Positions 16,311-25,022 of a stretch of 64,000 nt of DNA are shown here, piece by piece. The position numbers and the translations under genes were made by a program. This stretch comes from Vicinamibacterales bacterium. Its GTDB lineage: Bacteria > Acidobacteriota > Vicinamibacteria > Vicinamibacterales > UBA2999. Below the pieces are notes generated by a model. It saw nothing but the letters and a program-made list of their open reading frames with translations. It was not told where the DNA came from and did not search any database. Each line of letters opens with the position of its first letter. Position 1 is the first letter of the stretch. The stretch is taken from NCBI GenBank assembly GCA_041394705.1, contig JAWKHS010000008.1:62001-126000 (forward strand), in the 5' to 3' direction.

Positions 16311-18644
16311 TCAGGCGAGGTGCCCGTCGCCCAGGCGATTGAACCCGTTCAGGGCGGCCAGCTTGTAGGCTTCGGCAAGCGTCGGGTGGTTGAAGGCGGC
16401 GTCGCGCCACACGTCCAGGGTGCCGCCGGTGGCCATGAGCGTCTGGGCCACGTGGACGATCTCGGCCGCGCCGGTCCCGACGATGTGCACGCCCAGGACC
16501 AGCCGCGTGGCCGGATCGAACAGCACCTTGAGGAAGCCGGTGTCGTCGCCGAGCATCTGCCCTTTCGCCAGGTCCTCGTAGCGCGCGACGCCGACCTCGT
16601 ACGGGATGCGCTCCGCCGTGAGCTGCTGCTCGGTCTTCCCCACCATCGAGATCTCGGGAATCGTGTAGATCCCGTACGGCAGCGGCGCGCTCGTCCGCGC
16701 GCCCTCCAGCCCGAACATGTGCGCCACGGCCAGGCGCCCCTGCTCCATCGATGTGGAGGCGAGCGCCGGAAAGCCGATCACGTCGCCGGCCGCCGAGATG
16801 TGCGGCACGGCCGTCTGGTACCGGTCGTCCACCTTCAGGCGCCCGCGGGCGTCGGTGTCGAGCCCGGCCGCCGACAGGTTGAGCGCGGCGGTGCACGCGT
16901 GGCGCCCGATCGCGTAGATGAGCACGTCGCCGTGCACGCTCTTGCCGCTGTCGAGCGCGGCCACGACCCGGTCTCGCCCGTCGCGGGCCACCCGCGTCAC
17001 CTTTTCGCCGAGCCGGAGCGTCGCGCCCTTCCGCCGCAGGTGGTAGCACAGCGCCTCCACGATCTCGGCGTCCGCGAACTCGAGCACCACCGACCGCTGA
17101 TCGACGATCGTGACGCGGCGGTTCAGCGCGGTCATGATCGACGCGTACTCGAGGCCGATGACGCTCGCGCCCACGACGACCAGCTCACGCGGCAGGCGGT
17201 GGAAGTCCGGCAGCGCGTCGGTGTCGAACACGCGCTGGCCGTCGATGGGGAGCGAGGGCGGGTGGGCGGGCGTGGAGCCGGTGGCCACCAGCGCATGGTC
17301 GAATGTGATCTCGTAGGCGTGATCGGCGTTGGTGACGCGGACGCGGTGCGGATCGACGAACGCGGCGAGGCCGTCGGCGAGCACGATGCCGTTGCGCGAG
17401 AGCTGGCCGTGGACGATGTGCTGTTCGCGCTCCACGACCGACTGCACCCGCCAGGTCAGGTCGTCCACCGAGAGATCCACGCCGGCCGTGAACTCGCGGC
17501 CGTGGAACGGCCGGCCCTGCCCGCCGGCCAGGTGCATCACCACCTCGCGCAGCGTCTTGCTCGGGATGGTGCCGCGGTGCAGCGACGTCCCGCCCACCAT
17601 GGCGCGCCGATCCACGACGGCCACGCGCTTCCCGGCCTTCGCCGCGCAGATGGCGCCGCGCTGCCCGGCCGGGCCACTGCCGATCACGACCAGGTCGAAG
17701 TGGGTCGTCGGCGGGGCCGCCGGCCGGTCGCCCGTGCGCCGCGCCGGACCGCGTTTGAGCGCGACCCGACGGATGTCGCGCAGCACGCCGGCCAGCAGCA
17801 TCGCCGACTCGGGCCGCGCCTCGGGCTCCTTCCTGAGACAGCGGAAGATGAGGTGATCGAGCTCGGCGGGGACGCTGGCGCCCAGCGCCGCCAGCGGCAC
17901 CGGCGCGCGCGCCAGGACGGACGCGGCGACGTCGGCGGGCGTCGCCCCGTCGAAGGCGCGGCGGCCCGTGACCAGCTCGTAGAGGATGCAGCCCAGGGAG
18001 AAGAGATCGGCGCGCTGGTCCACGTCCAGGCCGCGCAGCTGCTCCGGCGCCGCGTAGCCCAGCGTGCCCTCGAAGCCGCCCGCCGTCGTCTCGGCGAGCG
18101 CGGCCGTGTCCGCGGCGCTGTCGGCGCCGTGCGCGGCCAGCGGGCGCACGGTGGCCAGGCCGAAGTCGAGGATCTTGACGCCGCCGCTCCGGGTCAGGAA
18201 CGCGTTCTCGGGCTTCAGGTCGCGATGGACGAGCGCGTGTTCGTGGGCGGCCGCCAGGGCGTCGGCCATCTCGGCGGCCAGCGCCACGCCGTCGGTCCAC
18301 GCCACGCGTTCCCGTTCGATCCGCTGTCGCAGCGTCTCGCCCTTCAGCAGTTCCATGACCACGAGCTGCAGGTCGGCGAGGCGGGCCAGCTCGTAGATGG
18401 TGACGATGCCCGGATGCGACAGCGCGGCCACGGCGCGCGCCTCGCGCTCGAAGCGGGCCTGGACGCGCGGATCGTCGGCCACCCGCTCGGGCAGCACCTT
18501 GATGGCGACATCGCGGCCCAGCCGTCCGTCCCTGGCGCGGTAGACCTCGCCCATGCCGCCGGCGCCCAGCAGCTCGACCACCTCGTACTGCAGGAGTCGA
18601 TTGCCGGCCGCGAGTCGGCGGCCGCCCCGGTCCACCGTCGCCAT
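16311..18644 (-). CDS. Ser/Thr protein kinase fused to soluble pyridine nucleotide transhydrogenase
   Basis: 777 residues in one unbroken frame. Residues 1-290 are a eukaryotic-like kinase: Gly loop LGAGGMGEVYRARD, ATP-binding Lys49 in DVAIKVL, HRDLKPEN (140-147), DFG (160-162), and YAAPEQL in the activation segment. A short linker rich in Arg and Pro (about 291-314) leads straight into a flavoprotein disulfide reductase-fold enzyme like SthA, about 465 residues: FAD site VVIGSGPAGQRGA (320-331), GGTSLHRGTIPSKTLRE where the redox Cys pair is absent as in SthA, NAD(P) site VVVGASVIGLEYAS, and C-terminal AFNHPTLAEAYKLAALN. There is no start codon close to the transhydrogenase boundary, so a separate gene is unlikely. 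It follows the aminotransferase gene by 11 bases. Kinase control of the redox half is inference. Confidence 0.88.
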   Translation of the reverse strand: MATVDRGGRRLAAGNRLLQYEVVELLGAGGMGEVYRARDGRLGRDVAIKVLPERVADDPRVQARFEREARAVAALSHPGIVTIYELARLADLQLVVMELLKGETLRQRIERERVAWTDGVALAAEMADALAAAHEHALVHRDLKPENAFLTRSGGVKILDFGLATVRPLAAHGADSAADTAALAETTAGGFEGTLGYAAPEQLRGLDVDQRADLFSLGCILYELVTGRRAFDGATPADVAASVLARAPVPLAALGASVPAELDHLIFRCLRKEPEARPESAMLLAGVLRDIRRVALKRGPARRTGDRPAAPPTTHFDLVVIGSGPAGQRGAICAAKAGKRVAVVDRRAMVGGTSLHRGTIPSKTLREVVMHLAGGQGRPFHGREFTAGVDLSVDDLTWRVQSVVEREQHIVHGQLSRNGIVLADGLAAFVDPHRVRVTNADHAYEITFDHALVATGSTPAHPPSLPIDGQRVFDTDALPDFHRLPRELVVVGASVIGLEYASIMTALNRRVTIVDQRSVVLEFADAEIVEALCYHLRRKGATLRLGEKVTRVARDGRDRVVAALDSGKSVHGDVLIYAIGRHACTAALNLSAAGLDTDARGRLKVDDRYQTAVPHISAAGDVIGFPALASTSMEQGRLAVAHMFGLEGARTSAPLPYGIYTIPEISMVGKTEQQLTAERIPYEVGVARYEDLAKGQMLGDDTGFLKVLFDPATRLVLGVHIVGTGAAEIVHVAQTLMATGGTLDVWRDAAFNHPTLAEAYKLAALNGFNRLGDGHLA

Positions 18645-18655
18645 CGCCGCCGCTG

Positions 18656-19525
18656 CTAGCCGCGTGCCGAGGCGGGCTGGGCCGCGCGGCTGTGCGCGAA
18701 GGCCCAGTACAGCTCGCGCGCGCGGCGCGCGATCGGACCGGCGTCGAGCGTGCGCGACTCGTAGCGCAGACAGGGCACGACCTTGGCGTGATTGCCGGTC
18801 GAGAAGATCTCGTCGGCCTCGAGGAGCTCGGCCGGGCGGATGGCCCGCTCGCGCACCTCCACGCCGTCGTCGCGCAGGAGCGCGATCACGCGCTGGCGGG
18901 TGATGCCGTTGAGGAACGTCCCGTTGGGGATGGGCGTGTGGACCACGCCGTCCTTGCCGAACATGATGTTCTGGGCCGTCAGCTCGGCCACGTTGCCGAC
19001 GATGTCGCACATGACGGCGTTGTCGAAGCCGCGGCGCTTCGCGTCGGCGAGCGCGAGCCCGGCCAGCGGGTAGAGGCACGCGGCCTTGGCGTGCGTCGGC
19101 GCCTGCTCGGGGCTGGGCCGCCGGTAGACGGAGAGGCACGCCGTGAAGCCCTTGCCGGCGTCCGGCAGCGGCATCTTCGTGATGACGAGGGCGAATCGGG
19201 TGGACGCCGGATCGGGGAGGACCAGTCCGGACTCGGCCCAGAACATCGGCCGGATGTACAGCGGCGTCCCCTCGGGAAACTTCGCGATGCCCTCGCGCGC
19301 GAGCGCCTCGATCTGCTCGGCGGTGACGGGCGGCTCCATGTGCAGCCCGCGCGCGGAGCGGACCGCGCGCTGGCAGTGCAGGTCCAGGTCCGGCGCGACG
19401 CCCTCGAACGCGCGCGCGCCGTCGAAGACGGCGTTGGCGAGCCAGGCGGCGTTGGTGTCCGACGTCATGAGCGGCGTGGCGCTGCCGCCCCACGCGCCGT
19501 CGACATAGCAGATGGATTCGGGCAT
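18656..19525 (-). CDS. ilvE: Branched-chain-amino-acid aminotransferase (class IV PLP)
   Basis: 289 residues, the normal size of fold-type IV aminotransferases. These transfer the amino group between Leu/Ile/Val and 2-oxoglutarate in the cytoplasm. The PLP Lys is Lys147 in APTHAKAACLYPLAGLALA, a pattern typical of the family, followed by GFDNAVMCDIVGNVAELTAQNIM and NGTFLNGITRQRVIALLRD, the phosphate-binding part. The start MPESICYVDGAWGG is conserved in style. It precedes the kinase-transhydrogenase gene by 11 bases on the same strand, so the two are probably co-transcribed. Substrate could also be a related amino acid, so the symbol is tentative. Confidence 0.88.
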   Translation of the reverse strand: MPESICYVDGAWGGSATPLMTSDTNAAWLANAVFDGARAFEGVAPDLDLHCQRAVRSARGLHMEPPVTAEQIEALAREGIAKFPEGTPLYIRPMFWAESGLVLPDPASTRFALVITKMPLPDAGKGFTACLSVYRRPSPEQAPTHAKAACLYPLAGLALADAKRRGFDNAVMCDIVGNVAELTAQNIMFGKDGVVHTPIPNGTFLNGITRQRVIALLRDDGVEVRERAIRPAELLEADEIFSTGNHAKVVPCLRYESRTLDAGPIARRARELYWAFAHSRAAQPASARG

Positions 19526-19549
19526 GGCGGGCCTCCGGGAAACCTGCAT

Positions 19550-19555
19550 TATAGT
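19550..19555 (+). promoter_or_regulatory. Possible -10 box (TATAGT) 7 nt before the RluA-family start
   Basis: TATAGT then 7 nt then ATG at 19563, with no Shine-Dalgarno. A leaderless start is likely. No matching -35 found. Confidence 0.45.
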
Positions 19556-19562
19556 CCCCGCC

Positions 19563-20501
19563 ATGCGGCCCCCGGCGCGACGCGCCACGCGCCTCGACCA
19601 GCGCCTTCGGGCCGATTCGCCGTCGCTCTCGTGGGCGAAGGCGCGCCAGGCGATCGAGCGCGGCCAGGTGACGGTGGACGGCGCCGTGGAGCGCGACCCG
19701 GGGGCCCTCGTACGCGCCGGCGCGGCGGTCGTCGTCGACGTGAACCGGCCGGCCGTCAGGCCCGCGCGGTCGCGCTTCACGCGCCTGTACGAGGACGAGC
19801 ACGTCCTGGTGCTCGACAAGCCGGCCGGCGTGCTCACGATCCCCGCGGGCGCGGACGCCGAGGACGAGGATACGGTGCTCGCACGCGTCAGGGAGTACAT
19901 GGACCGGCGGCGCGGTCCCGGCGGCTACGTCGGCACGCTGCACCGGCTCGACCGCGACACGTCCGGCGCCCTGGCCGTCGCGCTGACGCGCGAGGCCCAC
20001 GAGCGCGGCCGCGACATGTTCGGCCGCCACGGGTTCACGCGGCGCTACGTGGCGCTCGTGGCGGGCGTGCCGGTCCCGGCCGAAGGGGTCGTGGACGCGC
20101 CGATCGCCGACGCGTGGACGGGCGGGCGACGGCGTCTCGCCCAGCGGGGGGAGCCGTCGAAACCCGCCGTCACCCGGTATGTCGTCCGTCACCCGTACGG
20201 CACGGCCGCGGCCCTCGTCGAGCTCACCCTGGAGACGGGGCGCCAGCACCAGATCCGCCTGCACCTGGCGCACCTCGGCCATCCGGTGCTGGGCGACCGC
20301 GTGTACGGAACCCCGGAGTCGGCGGCGGCCGCGCCGCGCCAGATGCTGCACGCCCGGACGCTCGCGTTCGCCCATCCGCTGACGGGCGCGCCCATCGCGG
20401 TGGAGGCGCCGCTGCCCGACGACTTCGCGCGGATGCGGGCGGGGCTGCGTGCGACCAAGGCGCTGCCGCCCCCGCCGGGCCGCCGGGCCGCTACTCGGTG
20501 A
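19563..20501 (+). CDS. RluA family RNA pseudouridine synthase
   Basis: 312 residues. Isomerises uridine to pseudouridine in rRNA or tRNA. An S4-like RNA-binding part occupies the first ~80 residues (LDQRLRADSPSLSWAKARQA, IERGQVTVDGAVERDPG), then the catalytic domain with the family motif HRLDRDTSGALAVAL, in which the Asp after RL is the nucleophile, and the later GRQHQIRLHLAHLGHPVLGD. Which RluA/RluD-type site it modifies cannot be decided. The ATG at 19563 has a TATAGT box 7 nt upstream and no ribosome-binding site; an upstream in-frame Met lies within the divergent aminotransferase and is less likely. Confidence 0.9.
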   Translation: MRPPARRATRLDQRLRADSPSLSWAKARQAIERGQVTVDGAVERDPGALVRAGAAVVVDVNRPAVRPARSRFTRLYEDEHVLVLDKPAGVLTIPAGADAEDEDTVLARVREYMDRRRGPGGYVGTLHRLDRDTSGALAVALTREAHERGRDMFGRHGFTRRYVALVAGVPVPAEGVVDAPIADAWTGGRRRLAQRGEPSKPAVTRYVVRHPYGTAAALVELTLETGRQHQIRLHLAHLGHPVLGDRVYGTPESAAAAPRQMLHARTLAFAHPLTGAPIAVEAPLPDDFARMRAGLRATKALPPPPGRRAATR

Positions 20502-20817
20502 CCACCGCCGTGCCGCTCACCGTCACCATGAGCATGCTGCCCTGCCCGCCCACGGTCTCGTAGTCGAGGTCGAGGCCGACGACCGCCGTGGCACCGAGGT
20601 AGGCCGCGGCCCTCGCCACCTCGGACAGCGCGAGGTCGCGCGCCTTCCTGAGTTCGGCCTCGTAGGTCGCCGACCGCCCGCCGACGATGTCGCGGATGCC
20701 CGCGAACAGGTCCTTGAAGATGTTGGCGCCCATGATGGCTTCGCCCGTGACGATGCCGCAGTACCTGGTGATGCGCCGGCCTTCGATGGTCGGGGTGGTG
20801 GTGAGCACGACGGACAT
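20491..20817 (-). CDS. YbjQ family protein (UPF0145, heavy-metal-binding-like)
   Basis: 108 residues, the full family length. Conserved pieces are TTTPTIEGRRITRYCGIVTG, EAIMGANIFKDLFAGIRDIV, GGRSATYEAELRKARDLAL, and GATAVVGLDLDYETVG. The family forms pentamers in known structures and its role is not settled. A good ribosome-binding site (GAGGAGGG) precedes the ATG. It is convergent with the RluA gene and overlaps its last 11 bases. Confidence 0.92.
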   Translation of the reverse strand: MSVVLTTTPTIEGRRITRYCGIVTGEAIMGANIFKDLFAGIRDIVGGRSATYEAELRKARDLALSEVARAAAYLGATAVVGLDLDYETVGGQGSMLMVTVSGTAVVTE

Positions 20818-20927
20818 GGTTCGGCACCCTCCTCGCCACAGGGGACGCGCGAATCCGTCGCGGGGTTCCGGCAGGGTTGACGGGCGCCCGGCGGTTGCAC
20901 CACGCTACCCCCCGACTGCGAGGTGCC

Positions 20928-22634
20928 ATGATTCGACGCCGTTCGCTTCCGCTCGTCCTGTTCCTGGCCGCCGCGGCCGCCTGCTCGGCCCCGGCGCCGG
21001 CGCCACCCTCGGCGCCCTTTTCGGTGGTGGAGGCGAGCGTCGACGACATGCAGAAGGCGATGGCCGAGGGCCGCGTGACGTCGCGCCAGCTCGTGGAGCA
21101 GTACCTCCAGCGCATCGCCCTGTACGAGGAGCGCGTCAACGCGACGATCGCGGTCAACCCGAAGGCGCTCGAGGAGGCGGACCGCCTCGACGCCGAGCGC
21201 AAGGCCGGGCGCGTGCGCGGGCCGCTGCACGGCATCCCGATCGCACTGAAGGACAACATCCACACGACCGAGATGCCGACGACCGGAGGCGCGGTGGCGT
21301 TCGAGGGCTTCGTGCCGCCCTACGAGGCGACGCTCACGAAGAACCTCGAGGACGCCGGCGCCATCATCCTCGCCAAGACGGTCCTCACCGAGCTGGCCAA
21401 CTTCATCGCCCAGGGCATGCCCGGCAACTACAGCGCCCTCGGCGGCTACGGCATCAATCCCTACGATCCGCGCCGCGACCCTCGGGACGGCACGAACGAC
21501 GGGCGTCCCGCGGCCGGCACCGGCGGGTCGAGCTCGGGCATCGGGACGGCCACCAGCTTCTGGGCCGCCAACGTCGGCACCGAGACGTCGGGTTCGGTGC
21601 TCAGTCCGTCGAACCAGAACATGCTCGCGGGCATCAAGCCGACGGTGGGCCGCATCAGCCGTTACGGGGTCATCCCGATCACGGCCGACCAGGACACGGC
21701 CGGCCCGATGGCGAAGTACGTCGCCGACGCCGCCCTGCTGCTCGGGGCGATGGAAGGCACCTCGCCCGATCCGCACGACGCCGCCACCAGCACCTGCACG
21801 CCGCCGCCCGGCCGCGACTACACGCCGCACCTGAAGCGCGACGGGCTCAAGGGCGCGCGGATCGGCATCCCGCGCGCGTTCTACTACGACAAGGCGACCG
21901 TGCCCGGCGAGAAGGAGCCGCGCGGGGGGCTGAATCCCGAGCAGGCGAAAGCGATGGCCGAGGCCATCGAGATCCTGAAGGCCGAGGGCGCCGTCATCGT
22001 GGACCCCGCCGACATCCCGAGCATCGTCGACCCGGATCCGAAGAACAACTTCCTCGCGTGGGGCACCTGCTCCGGCACCGGCGGGGCCAAGGGCAAGGAC
22101 GCCGATTGCTCGGTGGTGCTCAAGTACGGGATGAAGCGCGACTTCAACGCATGGCTGGACACCCTGAACGGCACCGGGCCGGTGAAGACGCTCACCGAAC
22201 TGCGCCAGTGGAACCTGGCGCACGAGCGGCGGGGCGCCATCAAGTACGGCCAGGCGAACCTCGACGTGTCCGACGAGATGGATCTGGAGAAGGACCGGGC
22301 GCGCTGGGAGGCGGACCGCAAGAAGGACATCCTGCTCGGCGGCACGCACGGGATCGACGAAGTGATGAAGGCCGAGAAGCTCGACGCGATCCTGTTCCCG
22401 GGCGCCAGCGGCGCGGGCATCGCGGCCAAGCCAGGCTACCCCACGGTGATCGTGCCCTTCGCGCTCGTGCCCAACGCGCCCACGCCGCCCTTCCCGGCGG
22501 GCTTCGACGCCAAGTCGATTCCCATGGGCGTCAGCTTCACGGGCATGGCGTGCAGCGAGCCGCGGCTCATCGAGCTGGCGTACGCCTTCGAGCAGGCGAG
22601 CCACAGGCGCGTGCCGCCGCCGGAATTCAAGTAG
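20928..22634 (+). CDS. Amidase signature enzyme, exported lipoprotein
   Basis: 568 residues. The N-terminus is a lipoprotein signal (LVLFLAAAAACSAPAPAPPS, Cys in an AAAC lipobox) followed by an amidase signature domain. The Ser-cisSer-Lys triad is visible: Lys in GIPIALKDNIHT, cis-Ser in GTGGSSSGIGTAT, and nucleophile Ser in VGTETSGSVLSPS. Such enzymes hydrolyse amides; the lipid anchor suggests action outside the cytoplasm on peptide or carboxamide nutrients. The 17-residue upstream extension of the frame is not used, as GAGGTG sits just before ATG 20928. Substrate unknown. Confidence 0.9.
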   Translation: MIRRRSLPLVLFLAAAAACSAPAPAPPSAPFSVVEASVDDMQKAMAEGRVTSRQLVEQYLQRIALYEERVNATIAVNPKALEEADRLDAERKAGRVRGPLHGIPIALKDNIHTTEMPTTGGAVAFEGFVPPYEATLTKNLEDAGAIILAKTVLTELANFIAQGMPGNYSALGGYGINPYDPRRDPRDGTNDGRPAAGTGGSSSGIGTATSFWAANVGTETSGSVLSPSNQNMLAGIKPTVGRISRYGVIPITADQDTAGPMAKYVADAALLLGAMEGTSPDPHDAATSTCTPPPGRDYTPHLKRDGLKGARIGIPRAFYYDKATVPGEKEPRGGLNPEQAKAMAEAIEILKAEGAVIVDPADIPSIVDPDPKNNFLAWGTCSGTGGAKGKDADCSVVLKYGMKRDFNAWLDTLNGTGPVKTLTELRQWNLAHERRGAIKYGQANLDVSDEMDLEKDRARWEADRKKDILLGGTHGIDEVMKAEKLDAILFPGASGAGIAAKPGYPTVIVPFALVPNAPTPPFPAGFDAKSIPMGVSFTGMACSEPRLIELAYAFEQASHRRVPPPEFK

Positions 22635-22653
22635 GCGACGGGCGGACCGGCGG

Positions 22654-24297
22654 GTGCCCTTCCGTTCGCTGCGCGCTCGGCTCCTCGCCGCGGTGGCCGT
22701 CCTGATCGTCCTGCTGATGGCGGGCACGCTGGCCATCGTCAGCCGCTCGGCATCCGGCGCCGTCCGCGGCCGGGTGACGGCGGATCTGCTGCGCAGCCGC
22801 GAGACCATCGCCGGCGAGGTGCAGAGCCGGTACGACCGCCTCGCGCTCGTCGCCCGCCTGCTGGCATCGTTTCCGGAGCTGATGGCGCTCATGGGGACGG
22901 ACCACGCGACGGTCCGCGACTTCCTGGCCGACTACCGCGAGCGGCAGGCCCGCGGCGAGTTGCTGCTGGCGCTCGATCCGGCCGGGACGGTCGTCGCGCG
23001 CAGCGACACCTTCGCCCCGCTCGTCGTGCCAGACGTCCGTGCGCGATGGCTCGATGGCGCGGTCACGGGCCAGCCCGCCTACGGCGTCCTCGACGTGGAC
23101 GGCCGCCCGTATCACGCGGCGCTCGTGCCGGCCGAGGCCGGCGGGACCGTCTTCGGCTTCGTCGCCGCCGCCTCCCCGATCGACGGCCCCTGGGCGGCCG
23201 CGCTGCGCGACGCCAGCGGTCGCGAGATCGCGGTGCTCGGACCGCGGTCGGTGCTGGGCACGTCGTTCGGCCAGGACCGGGCGCCGTGGACGCGCGCCGC
23301 CGACTACGCGGCGCCGGCCGGCGCCGACGAGACCACGCTCGTCACGCTCGGCGGCGAGCGCTTCGAGTCGCTGGCCGTGCAGGATCCGCGGGCCCCGGAT
23401 CTCACGGTCGTCGCGCTGCAGTCCCTCGATCTCGCCCTGGCGCCGTACCGGAACGTGCAGTGGGGGCTCGCCGCCCTCGGCGTCGTGGCGATCGCGCTGG
23501 GCGTCGCGGCGGCGGCGATGCTCGCCCGCTCCATCACCGCCCCGGTGGCCGCCCTGTCGGACGCGACCGCCGCCGTCACCGAGGGCCGCTTCGACGTGCG
23601 CCTGGACGACTCGGCCGATGACGAGCTCGGTGAGCTCGCGCGCCGCTTCAACGTCATGACGGCGGGCCTGCGCGAGCGGGCCGACATGCGGGCGTTCGTG
23701 TCGAAGTCCACGGTGGAGATGATCGAGCGCGGGCCCGCGACGCCCGAGGCCCGCGCCGGCGCCCGCCAGGTGCTGACGCTCCTCTTCGCCGACATCCGCG
23801 GATTCACGGCGTTCAGCGAGCGACGGCCTCCCGAGGAAGCCGTGTCGGTGCTGAACCGCTACCTGCAGCTGCAGGCGGACCTGGTGCGGCGCTTCCACGG
23901 CGACGTGGACAAGTTCATGGGCGATGCCGTCTTCGCGCACTTCTCCGGCGCCGACCAGGTGTTCGACGCCGTCCGCTGCGCCGTCGAGATGCACCGCGCG
24001 GCGGCCGGCGCGCATCGCGCCGACCCCACCCTGCCGCCCCTGGCCTTCGGCATCGGCATCGCGAAGGGCGAGGTGCTCGTGGGCAGCGTGGGCGGCAGCG
24101 ACCGCCTCGACTACACGGCGGTCGGGGCCGCCGTGAACCTGGCCGCGCGGCTGTGCGCGGTGGCGGCGCCCGAGGAGACGCTGATGAACGACGTCGCCTA
24201 CGACGCGGTCCGCGGGCTGGTGGCGGCGGAAGCCGCGACGCCCATCGCGGTGAAGGGCTTCACCGACCCGGTGGCGCCGTATCGGATGCGCGCGTGA
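22654..24297 (+). CDS. Membrane adenylate/guanylate cyclase with extracytoplasmic sensor and HAMP
   Basis: 547 residues from GTG, 19 bases after the amidase gene. Layout: membrane helix (LLAAVAVLIVLLMAGTLAIV), a ~230-residue periplasmic sensor of the double-Cache type, second membrane helix (GLAALGVVAIALGVAAAAML), a HAMP linker (RSITAPVAALSDATAAVTEG), and a class III nucleotide cyclase domain from about residue 355. The metal-binding Asp residues are in LLFADIRGFTAF and DKFMGDAVFAHF, with Lys of DKFMGD for purine choice and LDYTAVGAAVNLAARL for ribose binding, which favours ATP as substrate. It should make cAMP in response to an outside signal. The ligand is unknown. Confidence 0.92.
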   Translation: MPFRSLRARLLAAVAVLIVLLMAGTLAIVSRSASGAVRGRVTADLLRSRETIAGEVQSRYDRLALVARLLASFPELMALMGTDHATVRDFLADYRERQARGELLLALDPAGTVVARSDTFAPLVVPDVRARWLDGAVTGQPAYGVLDVDGRPYHAALVPAEAGGTVFGFVAAASPIDGPWAAALRDASGREIAVLGPRSVLGTSFGQDRAPWTRAADYAAPAGADETTLVTLGGERFESLAVQDPRAPDLTVVALQSLDLALAPYRNVQWGLAALGVVAIALGVAAAAMLARSITAPVAALSDATAAVTEGRFDVRLDDSADDELGELARRFNVMTAGLRERADMRAFVSKSTVEMIERGPATPEARAGARQVLTLLFADIRGFTAFSERRPPEEAVSVLNRYLQLQADLVRRFHGDVDKFMGDAVFAHFSGADQVFDAVRCAVEMHRAAAGAHRADPTLPPLAFGIGIAKGEVLVGSVGGSDRLDYTAVGAAVNLAARLCAVAAPEETLMNDVAYDAVRGLVAAEAATPIAVKGFTDPVAPYRMRA

Positions 24298-24327
24298 GCC
24301 ACGGGCCGCAGGCCGGCCATCCGCGGC

Positions 24328-24993
24328 TCACGGCTCCTTGTACGCGGACTCCGAGTACGGCTGCCCGAACTTGTTGAGGTGCCGGACGGCGACGAAGTCG
24401 CTCTCGTCCAGTTCGAGCGTCGGCGCGGTCGAGAGACCGGAGACCTCCACCTCCACGACGACGGGCGCGGCCCGTTCGGAGACCGCCGTCAGGCGGTAGC
24501 GCCCCGGCGGCAGTTCCAGTCGCCAGGTGCCATCGGCGGCGGCCGTCGTGATCCAGGGCGTCGCGGCCGCGACGACGAGGGCCGTCATCTGCGGGTGGAT
24601 GTTGCAGAACACGCGGACGAGGCCCGGCGCGGCGATGGTGCGGCTCTTGGATTGGCCGGCCCGGTACAGCCCGAGGTCGAACACGTGCCCTGGCGTCAGC
24701 GAGAAGACGTTGTGGAAGATCTGGTCGTCGTTCGGGAACTGCACGACGCCGCCCACCGGCACGCCGACCACACGCGGCAGGAACGTCTTGTTCTTCTGAG
24801 AGATCTTCACGGTGCGCGAGGGCGCCGCGGGGGCGGTGCCCGACGCGGGTTCCGCGTACACGACCGCCGGGCCGGGCGACAGGCCCTCGCGGACCTTCGT
24901 CGCCACGGTGCCGGTGAGCACGTCGGCCCATGCGCCGCCGGGACCCACGAGGCCGGCGGCCAGGCCCAGCAGCGGCCACACCAGGGTTCGCAT
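24328..24993 (-). CDS. Exported cupredoxin-like (methylamine utilisation-type) copper protein
   Basis: 221 residues with a signal peptide (WPLLGLAAGLVGPGGAWA). A plastocyanin-like domain carries type 1 copper ligands: His in DDQIFHNVFSL, Cys and His in VFCNIHPQM, and Met in that same segment. A C-terminal beta-sandwich resembling the carboxypeptidase regulatory domain follows (LPPGRYRLTAVSERA). It probably moves electrons or holds copper in the periplasm. The start at 24993 has GGAGG 7 nt upstream; a Met six codons earlier is possible. It lies 29 bases after a porin-like gene on the same strand, so the two likely act together. Confidence 0.85.
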   Translation of the reverse strand: MRTLVWPLLGLAAGLVGPGGAWADVLTGTVATKVREGLSPGPAVVYAEPASGTAPAAPSRTVKISQKNKTFLPRVVGVPVGGVVQFPNDDQIFHNVFSLTPGHVFDLGLYRAGQSKSRTIAAPGLVRVFCNIHPQMTALVVAAATPWITTAAADGTWRLELPPGRYRLTAVSERAAPVVVEVEVSGLSTAPTLELDESDFVAVRHLNKFGQPYSESAYKEP

Positions 24994-25022
24994 CGTCAGT
25001 CCTCCGCGCATCGCCGGCGCTC

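Noticed and set aside
18645..20375. Upstream extension of the kinase-transhydrogenase frame
   Set aside because: Beyond the Met at 18644 the frame runs out of phase through the aminotransferase gene and antisense to the RluA gene, with no domain.
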